Notes: generated from the sequence alone by a model not told the origin. DNA of 64,000 bases from Hydractinia symbiolongicarpus (GCF_029227915.1 NC_079884.1:12648001-12712000); one strand, 5' to 3'. Shown: positions 33,217-44,788, counted from the first letter of the stretch. A program made the numbers and translations.

Positions 33217-35611
33217 TTGTTACTCTTCACCACTGTCTGACAACTCAAAATGCAACAATTCTTCATCCAACTTGGTTTTTTTAGTTCCAATTTAAGAATT
33301 TTATTGATGCGTCTTTTGCTTAATTCCTGATCGGACTCACCGTCTTCATCTATGAATCTCTCGATGTTTTTCGCAATTGATTTTTTTCAACCATTTTTAG
33401 ATTTTAGCGCTTCTTTTCTTGAGGTAACCATTAATAAATCTTTGATTTTCTCATGGCCAAGGCACCCTCTCCAATCTGTAATAATACACCTAACAGTGCT
33501 GAATGCACGTTCTACTATAGCGTTACTAAATGAAAAGCATAAAAGCAATTCCACCAGCAAAAATAAGTTTGGAAACACTTGATGTGTCTCAATGTACGCA
33601 CTTGCCCAAAATCCTGAGGGATCCTTTCCGCACTGTGTTGCATCTTGGTATCAAAATTTGAAATTTTCGAACTTTTTATGTAAATGGCAACACAAGTAAA
33701 TCCTGCCTTTTCTAAGGTTATCTGTACAATAAAAAATGTTTTTTAGAAGGACAGTAAACAAGAAAAAAAATAGCAACAAAAGTGAATAATACAAACCCCG
33801 AACCGGCGAAACAAGCTTTCAACATTATTCTTTCCAAAATTTACAAGGGTCAATGCCTGCTCTCAGGTTCAACAATCGACACCCAGTTCCTATGATTCAT
33901 CCAAGATATCTTTCTGAAAACGCTGGACTCATCGGAAAATTCGGAAAATCTTTTACCAAGGATTTCTTATAACGAAGAGAATACTACAGTTCTTTGATGG
34001 CTAACTAAGTTTGAACCTGATGCAGATCAGGTTCAACAGCAAAAATAAATTTCTCGTTGAAATTTTTAAATTTTTTTGTTTGTAGTGACTTAGCCATTAA
34101 TATGACTGCTTGGTAGTAGTCATATTTTCATATATATATATTTTCTTCAATAACCATGGTAGCTGTTGCTAATTGATCAGGGGATGTACTTTCAAAAAAG
34201 TCAGGAGTAGCCTGCATGGTTGTTAATTTCAAGCATAAACCCTGAACAATATTTGGTGAATCTGATATAGACTTCCCGTTTTTATCAGTCTGTACTGCAA
34301 GAGAAGCAGATGACATCCAATTCAGTGTGTCAGCATATGCATGACAATGCATGTAAAACTCAAAACTCAAGAAATAAGTAAAATTTCTCAACCAATTGGT
34401 AGATTTTTCACATTTTTTATGTTTCTTGTGTGTCAGTGCTCTTTTATGTGCCAGAAATTGGGTTCCAAATGGTTTAAAAGTTGAAACCAAAACAACGCCA
34501 ATCTGCTCCACTACTTTTTGCAGACCAGTACATTCCTTGGAGTTTTTTTGAAAGTGAAGGAAAACAAAGTTAAAAATCCGTCTATGTCACGGTAATGCTC
34601 AAAGAGATAGTCACCACAAGCTAATTCGAGACGATATGAAAAGTACTTACTAACCAATCTGTTATATTTTTCTATTTAGCTAACAACCTATTTCTATGTC
34701 ACTAGCTCCATCTGTTCCCGCGTCAATAATCTGCATAACATATTTCTCCATTTCTAATTCCAACTCTTGTAGCTAAAGGGGTATCATCAGTACTCAGAAA
34801 TGTTGAATTAAAAATCGTTACAAGCGACTTTAGCGTAGCTTAATATAAGTTTGCTGCATTTACAGAAAAATAAAGCTTTAAAGTAAAAAAATATAATAGT
34901 TCAATTTTTGGCTTGCAATGGGGGGCTGTTCGAAGATATATTAATTCATCCTCATATGTTACTTTTTTTTAGCAGCCTGTAACCCATCAATAAGCCAACT
35001 GCAGAAGTTAGATTTACCAGTATTAATTCCGTATGGATTTCATTACGCAATTCTTCCACAATTAAATGGATAACGACTTGCAACTATTGTTATTATTGTA
35101 TACCACAGTTAAATGCGCTCCATTGTCATTGTTCAGTTCTATTAGTTTAGTTGTTTAGTTCTATTAAATCTACAAACTCAATGAAAGGTTTTTCTTTCCT
35201 GCCAATATAAAGAGCCGTACCAAATAATGGCGTTACGGCCTTTAACACACATTACTTCGATGTCCCAAAAAAAAAATATACTGCTCTGAGATGAAATAGT
35301 ATAGATACACCGGTGTCTATCCTTATGCATTTTGTGTGGCCAGCGGAGTTAAAGTGTCGCTCAAAATTAAACTTTGGCATCCAACTGGAACCCTGTATTC
35401 CATATTTATTTACGTCGCCACAAATTTTTCCTTTGTTTAGATACTTCACTTTGTCCACATTTTTTTTACAAATTTTGCACTTAGCGCGATTTACAAATGT
35501 GGCATCTTCATTATAAGTTGATTTCAGATTTTTTACAAATTTTTCTGGCCATTTTAAAAACGTAATTTTCGTTGTTGTTGTTTTTGAATTTGTTCCTTGC
35601 TCTATTTTCAT
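33217..35611 (-). pseudogene. hAT-type transposase relic
   Basis: The minus-strand frame 35611-35252 has a BED-like finger: C-K-I-C, a long loop, then H-F-N-S-A-G-H. Downstream, 34511-34128 is a plausible but unverified middle part. The frame 33578-33387 is a clear hAT dimerisation segment: F-P-N-L-F-L-L-V-E-L-L-L, then N-A-I-V-E-R-A-F-S-T-V and D-W-R-G-C-L. Its tail continues past an in-frame stop to about 33217. Separate frames, a stop and missing catalytic blocks mean the gene is dead. BED finger plus dimerisation domain is typical of hAT and ZNF862-like transposases. It lies just outside the inverted-repeat element ending at 33134. Confidence 0.55.
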
Positions 35612-36124
35612 TTACAAGATGAAGATTTGCTGTGCAAAGTGATGTTCCATTCCCGTATTCAATTATTCTTATTGTATCGAAAGGTGATATTTTTAACTGG
35701 CTATTAATAAAAGATTTTTAACACAAACAGCCATGTACGTGACAGGCAACATACAGGTGATTAATATCAAGTAAGAAAAACGTTTTTATTCTTCTTTTTT
35801 TAACACAAAAAAATATATATATATTTCTTTACATTTAAAATTTGTTACATAGTCTTTGGGGTTCTTTCTCATTCATTAAATTTTTCTTACCGCCTTTTTC
35901 TGCGAACAGAAATAATTATGTTGTGTGAATAGCGCTTTTTCTAATTTTTCCTTTAGAATAAAAGTAAAACTATATATTGTTCAAAAGATAAAACAAATTG
36001 TCTATAACATTCATCAACATAGCAACAAAAAACATATTTTACTTTCGAAAGTATGTTAGGTTTTCCCCCTGACCGTTAAAAAATACTATCCTCATGAAAA
36101 CTGCGAAACAAGTGCACAAATGCT
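35612..36124. other. Stretch without supported gene
   Basis: AT-rich spacer between the hAT relic and the non-LTR fragment. Nothing is recognised. Confidence 0.5.
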
Positions 36125-36730
36125 GTGAACATGGCTAAGTTTAATTCCAACAAAAAGCTTTTGGAAGAAAATTCAGATAAACCAAGGAAGTTTCGGCAGA
36201 CAATAAAAAACATCATGCCTTGCAAATCCAAAGGAACGTCCTGTAGATCACATTTTCTTGAAGACAGTTGTGTTAAAGCTGACACTCCTGTTCAAAAATC
36301 TAACTTACTAAGCAATTTCTTTTCAAATGTTGCAATGACTTTAAAAAAGAAATCCATTTTCATGAAAGATTTAATTTGGCGCCAACCAAACAAAGTCTAA
36401 CCAATAACGACACAAAGGTTTGATTTTAAATATGTTTCTAAGTCTTTCGTAGAAAAGGAATTGAAGAACTTAAAACGCCACAAGGCAACTGGTATTGATA
36501 ACCTTCCACCAGCTTTGATAAAAGATAGTGCTAATGAAATATCACAACCGCTATGTTTCATAATCAACTTGTCACTGAGTACAGCAGACGTACCTACAGA
36601 ATGGAAACACGCTACTGTTACACCAAAACACAAGTTGGGACCATCTACCAAAGTTGACAACTATCGTCCAATTTCGATTCTACCAATTGCCTCAAAAATC
36701 CTTGAACGAGCTGTGAGAGTTTTATCGTAA
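36125..36730 (+). pseudogene. Non-LTR retrotransposon fragment: linker and RT fingers
   Basis: One frame with a single in-frame stop (TAA at 36398-36400). The first part resembles the endonuclease-RT linker (L-L-E-E-N-S-D-K-P-R-K-F, then I-K-N-I-M-P). The second carries the RT start: K-A-T-G-I-D-N-L-P-P-A-L-I-K-D, then P-T-E-W-K-H-A-T-V-T-P and N-Y-R-P-I-S-I-L-P. These are typical of jockey/I/CR1-group reverse transcriptases. It is cut off before the palm (no YADD) at 36730. It is a truncated, dead copy. Confidence 0.75.
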
Positions 36731-37678
36731 GGGGGCAGCAACAGTGCTTGCATTTAGAGGGCAATAGACTGAATGGAAATAAAAGACTATAAAACAACTT
36801 CAACATTTTCTTTTGTCTTTCGACAAACTAAAACCATAAATAACAGAAGAATACCCAAATCGAGTATAATAATACTAATATAAAAACACAGAATGAGCGT
36901 AAAAATGGAATACTGAAAAAAAAAATAGTAATAAAAAAAACGATACTAAAGTCCATCATGTGTTCATTATGCGTGCGAATCGATCAATCTACCAATTAAT
37001 GAATACTTTTGCTTCGACTTAAAATTCACGAAGTAAACATGAATGTACACAAATTTTAATGAAAGAAACAACAACGAAAATATCACTTATGAAAGGGAAG
37101 GATTTACAAAAAGTAGGAACTCGCCTGTTTGAAATTTCTTGAAATCTTGCAAACGTAACACAACAAAAGTAGTAACAAAAAGAGTTGAAAACTGGTACTT
37201 CAGGTTTGAATCCTCAAAAGTCGCAAGCACTTTTAACACAACAATCAATGTAAAAACTGAAGAGAAAAGGAGCAGACAGTTCAGACTCGATACTCATAAA
37301 TGTTATTATATAAACGATAAATATATACATGAAACTATATACTTTGTGAAATGTATAAACAACTATGTTGTTTTGTTTTTCTTCCCTATATTAATTAGCA
37401 TTGCACTTGTAGTTGTTATCAAGCAATGTTTTTTGAAGAAGTGAAAAAACAAACGTACAATAGGAAAGAATAAATCAGGTTGTTTCTATTCGATTTGAAA
37501 AATCTCAATAATGCAAAACCCTGAACTGATTTTCAACAGACAACAAATCGAACCTGGTTCTCGTAAAATCTCAAAAAAATGAACACAATAAATGTAAAAA
37601 TTTAAAATGTCACTACTAGGGTGAAAGCAGTTGAAAAAACTAACTGTTTGACTCGAGCATCATCAGATAACAATAACT
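36731..37678. other. Stretch without supported gene
   Basis: AT-rich. A frame at 37139-37444 ends in a hydrophobic segment of about 22 residues plus K-K, but it begins at TTG with no splice evidence. I do not call it. Confidence 0.5.
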
Positions 37679-38220
37679 TCACTCTTTTTGCATAAAACTT
37701 ACAACATTGTCTGACACATTAACTTGCATGAGAAATTGAACATTCAGCATGCTTCTTGCAACCATCTTTGTATCATCCAAGGTTACTTCAAAGCAAGATG
37801 TTATTATCTCGCCAGGTGCACAATATTCCTGCCTTGCTTTTGTATTGCTATTCAGTAACGTAAATGTAACATTAGTTTTCTCTTGGCAGAGTTCTTTCAC
37901 TGAGATGTTTTGACATTTTTCGCATTCAACCGAATCTTCTTCATTTGCTTCCACAGTGTGCTTGCACATGCTGCAACGCAATTGAGGCAAAAGCGACTTA
38001 GTATTCACTGAAACAATTTTACCCGTGACAGCTGCGGATGTTGAGTCAACAAGGTCTTTCTCGGTGAAACTTTCAGGATCCAACGAGACTGACGCAGTTA
38101 TTGTCGAAGAATCCATGGTTTTCAGTAACCGCTGTGATTGATATTTGGAAACCCGAAGATTTCCAAAACAATAGACAGTTTTGTCTTCAACCTTGTCAAC
38201 AAGGTCGCCAAATAACTTGC
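37679..38220 (-). pseudogene. RPA-like single-stranded-DNA-binding protein fragment (zinc-ribbon OB fold)
   Basis: The minus-strand frame contains a C-x2-C...C-x2-C zinc ribbon (R-C-S-M-C then E-C-E-K-C). It is preceded, upstream of the ATG at 38116, by in-frame sequence D-K-T-V-Y-C-F-G-N-L-R-V-S. This order resembles the zinc-ribbon OB fold (DBD-C) of replication protein A large subunits. Such RPA-like proteins are carried by Helitrons and other transposons. It joins only through a frameshift to the protease-like segment upstream. The 3' end is a stop at 37679-37681. A transposon origin is inferred. Confidence 0.45.
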
Positions 38221-38811
38221 ACGTTGTTTATCGACTGTCTTTTTAATGTCTGCCGTGGCTTCGTCATCAACATTTTTTTGAACATATTGAACTTCAAATG
38301 AGCAATTCTCAAAGTCTGCAAGATTTTGTCGATAATTTTTTTTATTATGGCTTTGTACATCACAAAGCGACTTGAATTTCAGTAATATGGATGAACCATC
38401 GGGGCTGAAACTTCATGACTATCTACCGTGTGTGTCAAATAGATAAATGGACATTTTTTCCCAAATAATCGAAACACTATATCCAACAGCTATAAAAATT
38501 AGACCGTTTCCAACAGAGGCAGAGTTCATGGCATTGTGCTGCGCAAAATATCTAACATCACCTAAAAAACCTGTGAACTTATCCCCCAACACTACAGCTA
38601 CACACCGTTGTTCAATGTTTACAATAGACGGTAATTCTTCAACACTGAGAGGCCGGTATATTTTAACATTTTTAAAGTTATCATAAGAAAAAATCCTATC
38701 AATAAGAAAAAAGCTCCCGCGCGACAAAACGCGCGCGCTGAGAGGGGGAAATTCTGTTCGCGCGAGCGATCTTACAGTTCCAAAATTAAGACAAAAAGAG
38801 AAAAGAAACAT
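38221..38811 (-). pseudogene. Transposon-type cysteine-protease-like fragment
   Basis: The minus-strand frame 38811-38419 contains L-S-V-E-E-L-P, G-Y-S-V-S-I-I-W and I-Y-L-F-D-T-H-G-R. After a break, a different frame continues as G-S-S-I-L-L-K-F-K-S-L. The order (hydrophobic strands, F-D-x-H-x-R, then G-x-x-x-L-L-x-F) resembles protease-like (C76/OTU-like) domains in transposon polyproteins of fish and cnidarians. The D-x-H pair would be catalytic. The frame break indicates decay. Recognition is from memory of the family pattern and is tentative. Confidence 0.35.
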
Positions 38812-39035
38812 TAATTTCTGAAGTCGGGGGACGATTTAACCAGTGAACCCCTGAACATTGGAGACTCGAAAGCCTTTATCTTGACTTCATTCGTTACGAA
38901 AATTGTATCATGTATATATGTTAATCTCTTTTTATCTACTTGTGGTGCCTAATTAATATAACAAAATTCTATTTTTTTTTAGGTTTGTATATATATTTGA
39001 AGATAACAATTTATAGAAAGTGTTTCATTATAGTT

Positions 39036-39353
39036 TTACAAATAGAGATCGTCCTCGCTGTCCCAGCTCTCGTCACTTGAACAACTATCATCATCTGAGC
39101 GGTCATCATCAGTTATATTATCGATACGGTTTGGTTCTGACGTATTCAACTTGAGCCGCCTGCGTTTTGCCATGTAGAGCACTCTCGCTCTTTCGATGAT
39201 TTCTTCCCGCTCCTGAGGTGACCACAGATTATCGTTGCCAGAAATGATCAAAGTATCCTCCAATGTATCGTGAGCCATTGAAAGTCGCCGGTCTGATAGA
39301 ATGGAAGTGACAGTACTAAAGCACCGTTCAACACTGGAGTTTGATCCGGATTT
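39036..39353 (-). CDS. hAT-type C-terminal exon, open and spliced
   Basis: A minus-strand terminal exon begins after the acceptor TTCTATTTTAG (exon starts 39353) and is open to the stop at 39036. It carries the hAT dimerisation signature S-N-S-S-V-E-R-C-F-S-T-V, then L-S-D-R-R-L-S. A helical segment W-S-P-Q-E-R-E-E-I-I-E-R-A-R, a basic M-A-K-R-R-R-L-K patch (possible nuclear signal), and an acidic D/S-rich tail of about 30 residues follow. It has no stop or frameshift, unlike neighbouring relics, so it may be part of a recently active or domesticated hAT gene. The upstream exons were not found in the window. Confidence 0.5.
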   Translation of the reverse strand, partial: KSGSNSSVERCFSTVTSILSDRRLSMAHDTLEDTLIISGNDNLWSPQEREEIIERARVLYMAKRRRLKLNTSEPNRIDNITDDDRSDDDSCSSDESWDSEDDLYL

Positions 39354-40225
39354 CTAAAATAGAAAATACAATCTCAGGAATTTAGGATATTATCACTCAG
39401 CTACATAACATGGAATCAATCTAGGCGAGTGAAAAATCACTCCACAGAGGCCTCATATTTCAGAATTAGGCGCGTGTTTGCGTGTGCGGGAGCGATCGCG
39501 CGCCTCTTATTGATAGGCCTGATTTCGCTTAATTGCTGACCAACATATTGACAATAATGAGTTACACATACATTGAATACCTGCAGTGGACCCAAATTTT
39601 TGATCACCTTGATGAAATGAACCTGATGTAGATTTTATATGGATAGGGGAAGGGTCAGCAGATAGGGAAGTTGCCATAATAGAGCATAAAATATTTTGTT
39701 TACAAAGTTTACCATGGAAGGCTGACAAAGTTTATCATAGAAGGCTGAATAAAGCTGAACAGTGCTGAGGGACCAGCTTGAAAAGACAGATGATGTCAAT
39801 TTTCAAACACTAAGTCAAAAATGATGATTTTTGTTCGAAAGCTGATAAAATATGATAAAATGATGTGATCAAAATGTTTTAAGCTCCAAAATGACTTGAT
39901 AATCCTGAAACCATAGTTGAAAGACTAATACATACCAAAAATCCACAACAAAGTATATAAAAACCAAACCAACTTCAACAACGTGCAATGAGTTTCAAAA
40001 TGGCAGAGCTTACCAGCCAAACTTTTGGCAGATCCAACATGTGCGCAGGTCTGGACCTGTGGGCGCGATAGAAGCGCGCATTGCGCAAAAATGTAAAAAC
40101 GGCGCGCCATCTAAAAACTTTTTATTCCCGAAGTTGCCTTTGAAACACTCACCAACCTAAAGGTGTGAGTGACTAAAAACAATTGTTTTTTGTTATTTAC
40201 AATAGATATGTTTCTTCATAATATA
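39354..40225. other. Stretch without supported gene
   Basis: AT-rich, with CG-rich patches near 39465-39505 (GCGCGTGTTTGCGTG, GCGATCGCGCGCC) and near 40060-40110. These resemble ends of repetitive elements, but no partner ends were identified. Confidence 0.4.
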
Positions 40226-40600
40226 TCATATTCGCATGTGAAAGGATATTTTTTCATAATTTGCTCTAGCCACTTTAACGCTTTCACATATCCCCTTGCT
40301 TGATGTTACGGGTATTTCAAGTCCTAAATCAGCCCAACGATTAACTTTCTTTCCAGTAACAGTACATAATATGGTAGATCCAGGCAGTAAAAGGAAGTTT
40401 GAAAAAGCCTTGCTCAAACCCAGAGGAGCACGGCCTACAACATATGAATTACGCATGATGGAAACATCGTAAGTATCATGAGGATTATCAGTTTTTCGCG
40501 TACAAACCAATATTTCTCCATCAAATGGATTCCAGATGTTCATATATACGTGGTAACCCCTTGCATACGAATTGAAGGAAAAATAATTTGCTTCGCAATA
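40226..40600 (-). CDS. HIRAN-like domain protein fragment
   Basis: A minus-strand frame of about 125 residues from about 40600 to the stop at 40226-40228. The segment R-G-Y-H-V-Y-M-N-I-W-N-P-F, G-E-I-L-V-C-x-R, N-P-H-D-T-Y-D-V-S-I and V-G-R-A-P has the HIRAN-like pattern of many stand-alone invertebrate proteins. It ends with G-K-K-V-N-R-W-A-D-L-G-L-E-I-P-V. HIRAN domains bind DNA 3' ends in HLTF; the role of these short invertebrate proteins is unknown. The frame is intact, but the start is unclear (an upstream exon or a start beyond 40600). It sits among transposon relics. Confidence 0.5.
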   Translation of the reverse strand, partial: YCEANYFSFNSYARGYHVYMNIWNPFDGEILVCTRKTDNPHDTYDVSIMRNSYVVGRAPLGLSKAFSNFLLLPGSTILCTVTGKKVNRWADLGLEIPVTSSKGICESVKVARANYEKISFHMRI

Positions 40601-40710
40601 ACACGTGGCAAAGGTTCGTTGATATTGTTAGTCATTTGTTTAAGCATCATTTCTTCTTTGCTCAAAACAGTAGAAACAGTGATATGAAGTAAACCAGTTC
40701 TTTAATATGT

Positions 40711-40992
40711 TTGTATCAAGAAAGTATTTTGCAACATGTTTCTTCGAACGTTCGAATCAGAATAGAAACACAAGAAGCCGAGGATGATTTTGATATTAAA
40801 CGACCAGAGTTAAAAATAAAGTCAAGTCAGGAAGCCTTATCTATTGTAGATGATTTGAACAACTTTTGTGAAACAATAGGCGATGCTGACTTAGTAAGTG
40901 CTTTGAATCTTGTCACACTACGAATTGAAGCATTTAGGCTAAAAAATGTTTCACAAAAAAAAAGTAACAGATTATTTTAGTAAAAAGTTGTA
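40711..40992 (+). pseudogene. pogo/Tigger-type transposase C-terminus with PIP-box-like end
   Basis: The frame encodes a helical segment, S-S-Q-E-A-L-S-I-V-D-D-L-N-N-F, typical of the C-terminus of Tigger/pogo transposases. At a run of ten A (about 40957-40966) a one-base shift changes the ending. The frame shown ends K-K-S-N-R-L-F-stop at 40980. The alternative gives Q-K-K-K-V-T-D-Y-F, close to the Q-x-x-[IL]-x-x-F-F PCNA-binding box of pogo-like transposases, ending at 40992. The catalytic DDE core is absent. Confidence 0.5.
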
Positions 40993-41281
40993 ACATGATT
41001 GTAGATTGTACTCATAAAATCATGTATTTACATGAGTTTATTTTAATCATGAATCATTCTTTGAGGCCCTTCCACGACCAGACTTTTTGATAAAATAAAG
41101 GATGTTCATATAAAACCTCCATACATCGGTCACCTCTAATGCAACGGCCACTAAGCTGGGTCCCCCAAAGTGGCCGCTATTAGAGGTTCCACTGTAAAAT
41201 TGTCAGTGAAACTTTTCCACGTGGTAAGATCACAAGAGAACTTTTTAATCTCGATTCTTGGGAGCTTTATTGATGTGTTGT
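40993..41281. other. Short spacer
   Basis: Contains a GC-rich block at 41090-41190 (ACCGGTCACC..., GGCCGCTATTAGAGG). It reads like the subterminal part of an inverted-repeat element but has no defined partner here. Confidence 0.3.
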
Positions 41282-41530
41282 TTACACTTTTTCTCTTCCC
41301 TCCCAATTTTCTTCTTTTCTCTTCTTTTTCTGCTCAATGATATATTCGTTAAGTTCAAATAAATACTCTTTTGACTCTACTTCAAAGTTCAAACTTTCTT
41401 CAATAAGTTGCTTTAAGGTTTCTTCTTCGGTAGAAAGGTCAATTATTTGTTCATATAAGTTCTTAACATATGTGTTTTCCAAATAGTACATCTTTTTCGT
41501 AATTTTAACATCTTTTCTTCAATAGATATC
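41282..41530 (-). pseudogene. Distal half of a coiled-coil, gag-like ORF split by an IS3EU insertion
   Basis: A minus-strand frame rich in E, K and L (E-E-T-L-K-Q-L-I-E-E-S, E-Y-L-F-E-L-N-E-Y-I). Its first part, after GATATC at 41530-41525, continues the reading frame of 45139-45033 across the transposon, with one extra frameshift at an A run near 41497. The pattern (N-terminal helical repeats, Q/E/Y-rich) resembles the N-terminal DUF1759-like region of BEL/Pao-type gag proteins. A host coiled-coil protein is equally possible. Confidence 0.4.
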
Positions 41531-41817
41531 TATCGTGGCCGAGGGCTGCCACCATTAAAAAATAACTTTAATATTCACAATAAGTTTATTTTAAAGTTAA
41601 ATTTAAAATAAAAACTTTTTAATTAAACTGAGTTTGAATCCAAAAGAAAGTTGATCTGAAATTAAATTCTATCCCTGGCCGAGGGCTGCCATCGCTAATT
41701 ATTATCGAATTTGTTTTTGAAATAAATTAAACTTAAAGTTTCGCTATGGCCGGGAGCTGCCAATGTTTTGGTGTTTAAGCGCATGTCCTTAAGTCATATT
41801 CAAATTGCAGTTTCTAA

Positions 41818-43296
41818 ATGTCGGGTTGTAGCACATGGGAACTTAACGATAGTTTGCGCAGAGATTTATAAAATTATGTACTACAAGGCATTCGAAGGAA
41901 AGAAATTTTGGACTTTATGTATCGTGACTATCCACAGTATACATGGAGCATCCGTACTTTAGACAGAAGGTTACGAAAATCTGAGATATATTATATTGAC
42001 ATGGTAAATACAACTGTGGAAGTTGTCAGAAGCGTGGTAAAAAAGGAATTAGATGGTCCTGGTAGACAATTAGGGTACAGGGCGTTATGGCAAAAAATCC
42101 GTCAGAAATACGCAATGAAGATACCAAGGGATGCAATACACAACATTATGTACGAAATAGACCCAGAAATGTTTAACGAAAGATGGCCAGGTACCAAGAA
42201 GGAAAGAAAACGAAAGAACTTTATCAGCAATGAACCGAGCTGGGTATTATCGTTGGATGGCCATGACAAGCTTATGGAACACCAAAATTTGACATTTCCC
42301 TTAGCTATTTATGGCTGTATGGATACAGCTAGCAGAAAACATTTATGGTTGCGCATATGGAACACCAATTCAAAACCTGAGCTTATTGGTAGGTGGTACC
42401 GTGAACACTTATTAAATGCAGAATTGTACCCGCTTATTTGAGAATTGACAAAGGCATCGAGGCAGGAGTTATGGCCACAATGCAGGCTTATTTACGGCGT
42501 AACCATGACGACTTAGACAACTCAACAGACAGTGTTATATATGGACCTTCTACATCTAACCAAGTAAGAACTATACTTTTATCCTCTTGGCTTAATTTGT
42601 AATAAACTTCTAAAAAATCTGTGCCTGTTTCTAATAGATCGAGAGATGGTGGCGAGAATTACATGAATGCTTAGAGAAGTACTTCAAGGAAGGCTTGTAT
42701 TGGTTAAAAGAGAACAATCATTATGACCCTAATAGCAAACATGATAGGTAAAGATATAAATATGAGAAAGGAAAAACAACCAGTTAAAAATCTTTAAGCT
42801 CTACAATAAATATTAACACAATGCAACAATAAAGAATATGCAAAATATATAAATAAAATCTTTTTTTCTCAAATAAATACTAACAATAAAAAAAGTTAAA
42901 AGTGTTAAAATCAACATACTTTTCTTTCCAGAAATCTCTTGAAATATATCATGATACCCTTAATGCAGCAACAGTTGGATGAATACTGTATGGAATTCTC
43001 ACCGCATTCGCAAACAAAAAGATCAATTATTGCCTGATGGCTTGCCGGATCATATTTTTGCCTTTCCAGAAAGATATGGTTTGCCCAACTGTGGTATAAA
43101 TTACATGTTTTAAAAATTTTAAATATCTTTCTATGTTTATAATATCAAAAACTAAATTTTAGGTTTTCAGTTGTCAGAAAAGGTGCTAGAAGACGTTGCT
43201 GGTTTGTCTGTAGTCTTTCAAAATGAACACAACTACATATCTGACAACTTAGTAAGAAAATTTGAGGCTATTGTAAAGCACTGTTTTGATGCTTAA
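41818..43296 (+). pseudogene. IS3EU transposase (rve-type DDE), four exons, one stop and two frameshifts
   Basis: Exons 41818-42563, 42638-42745, 42932-43093 and 43163-43296, with GT-AG ends. ATG 41818 follows an acceptor-like TTGCAG. An in-frame TAA at 41869-41871 interrupts the N-terminal helix-turn-helix region (R-R-K-E-I-L-D-F, then I-R-T-L-D-R-R-L). Conserved blocks: Q-L-G-Y-R-A-L-W; first Asp in W-V-L-S-L-D-G-H-D-K-L; second in R-I-D-K-G-I-E-A-G (reached after a frameshift near 42437); Glu in S-T-S-N-Q-I-E-R-W-W across intron 1; and a W-N-S-H-R-I-R box (after a second frameshift near 42985). This D-D-E layout is the integrase-core family of IS3EU elements, which would excise and insert the element in the nucleus. 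The copy cannot encode active enzyme. Confidence 0.8.
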
Positions 43297-43480
43297 GAGT
43301 ATGTAAAAATGTATCTTTTTTTAAAAGACAATATAGGTGACAAGTGAAAAAGTGGTATTATTATACTTAGTATGTGTTAAATTTTTGTTAAAACTACAAA
43401 ATCAAAGATTTTAATAAATAAGAAAATATTTACACTAAAAATGCATTGGAAATATCTACACTAAAAATCCTATCTAACAA

Positions 43481-44788
43481 TTAAAGGTTACGAGGTGGCA
43501 ATTCAGCCAAAAAACAGTATTTGTTGCACGTGTGTTGTTTCTTTGGCCACGGTTGACAAATTTCCAGAACAAAACAATAGTTTATTGCTTTTGTCAAAAG
43601 AGCCTGCAGTTGTTGCAATTTCTGGATCATATAATTTAAAGCCACACTCCTGTATATCAACCAAAACTAATGTTCCATTGGTATTAACAAAAGAAAAATG
43701 GACTAAACATTCCGCCATGGTTTGTGCTTCAACATCACGATTTTGGCAAATAGTACCATCGTTGTTAACATCTGTTGTTAACATCAACAAAATCTCCATC
43801 AATAAATTCCTCAATTGTCACAGGCTCATTATTTAGGGTTCCATATGAAACGTTGTTGTAGCTCAAACAATTTCCTTTGTATTCCTTACTCTGAAGTAAC
43901 ATTTGTAACTGCAACGCAAAATTTTGTGCTAGGGAATGCATCTGGACCGACGTTTTGGCATGCTCCTCTGGTATATCATCAACTAGTTCTAATTCATCAA
44001 AAGTTTTTGCAAATACTTTTTTACAACAAATACTGTTTCACCCTCTAATCTATGACGTTTTGCTTTGTATGCTTCACGGAATGCACCATTTGAAAATGGA
44101 CTTTCATCAACGTAATAGCTTATGTCGCTACCTTTTCCCCATTCCATGTCGCTTAATTTAAAATCAGTAACATGGATCATTTGAGCTTGCTTCAACAGCT
44201 TTTACAAGTTTGCCTAGTTTCAACATTTGCGACACTGGTAAACTTTTTGGACATGTTGATATCTTTAAGTTTGGATTTAATAAAGAGGATGATGGCCCTG
44301 ATGTATGCACTGCTCCACTTTTATTATAACGGGAATATACGCTGACACTTACACTGAAGGAGAAAAAAAGTCATGTTCAGGCTTTATAAACCGAATATGT
44401 ATCAATTTTATTGATGGTAAACGGTCCATTTTGGAACATGAAGGGCCACAATCACTGCTTAATACATCACAAGTCATCCAAATCGGTAATCTTGATGCAA
44501 AGGGTTTATTGCATGCAGGTTTGTTCTCGATCGTTACTTCATCATATTCAAAAGGCACGAATTCTTGAGGACCAGTGCGTTTATATTTTTTCACCTTTCC
44601 GGAAGGCTCCCCTTCAAGTGGCTGCACTACTAATTCTTGGGAATTAAGAATTTTTGCTCCGAATTGGTCTGATCCTTTATCTTTTGTTTTGTCGTTTCTT
44701 TTAGGGAACTTTTGAATCCATTTTAATTTCATTTTTTTGTTAAAAACTTCCCATCGTTGCTTTTTTTCATTTCTCCTTTTCCCGCCAT
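43481..44788 (-). pseudogene. Alpha-type (MHCK/eEF2K-like) protein kinase gene carried by the transposon
   Basis: On the minus strand from ATG 44788: a basic N-terminus (K-K-Q-R-W-E-V-F), a linker, then an alpha-kinase domain read in three frames. Blocks in order: S-Y-Y-V-D-E-S-P-F-S-N-G-A-F-R-E-A-Y-K-A (nucleotide loop), V-F-V-V-K-K-Y (likely ATP lysine), N-E-P-V-T-I-E-E-F-I-D-G-D-F-V (hinge), E-C-L-V-H-F-S-F then V-L-V-D-I-Q-E-C-G-F-K-L-Y-D-P-E-I-A (catalytic/metal region), L-F-C-S-G-N-L-S, and H-T-C-N-K-Y-C (zinc cysteines). Alpha-kinases phosphorylate Ser/Thr in helical substrates. At least four frameshifts (near 44760, 44200, 44010 and 43800) and another near the end make it a pseudogene. 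The family identification is strong; a role in transposition is unknown. Confidence 0.78.

Noticed and set aside
37139-37444. Frame with a C-terminal hydrophobic segment
   Set aside because: It starts at TTG without splice support or homology. A hydrophobic stretch in T-rich DNA is not enough.
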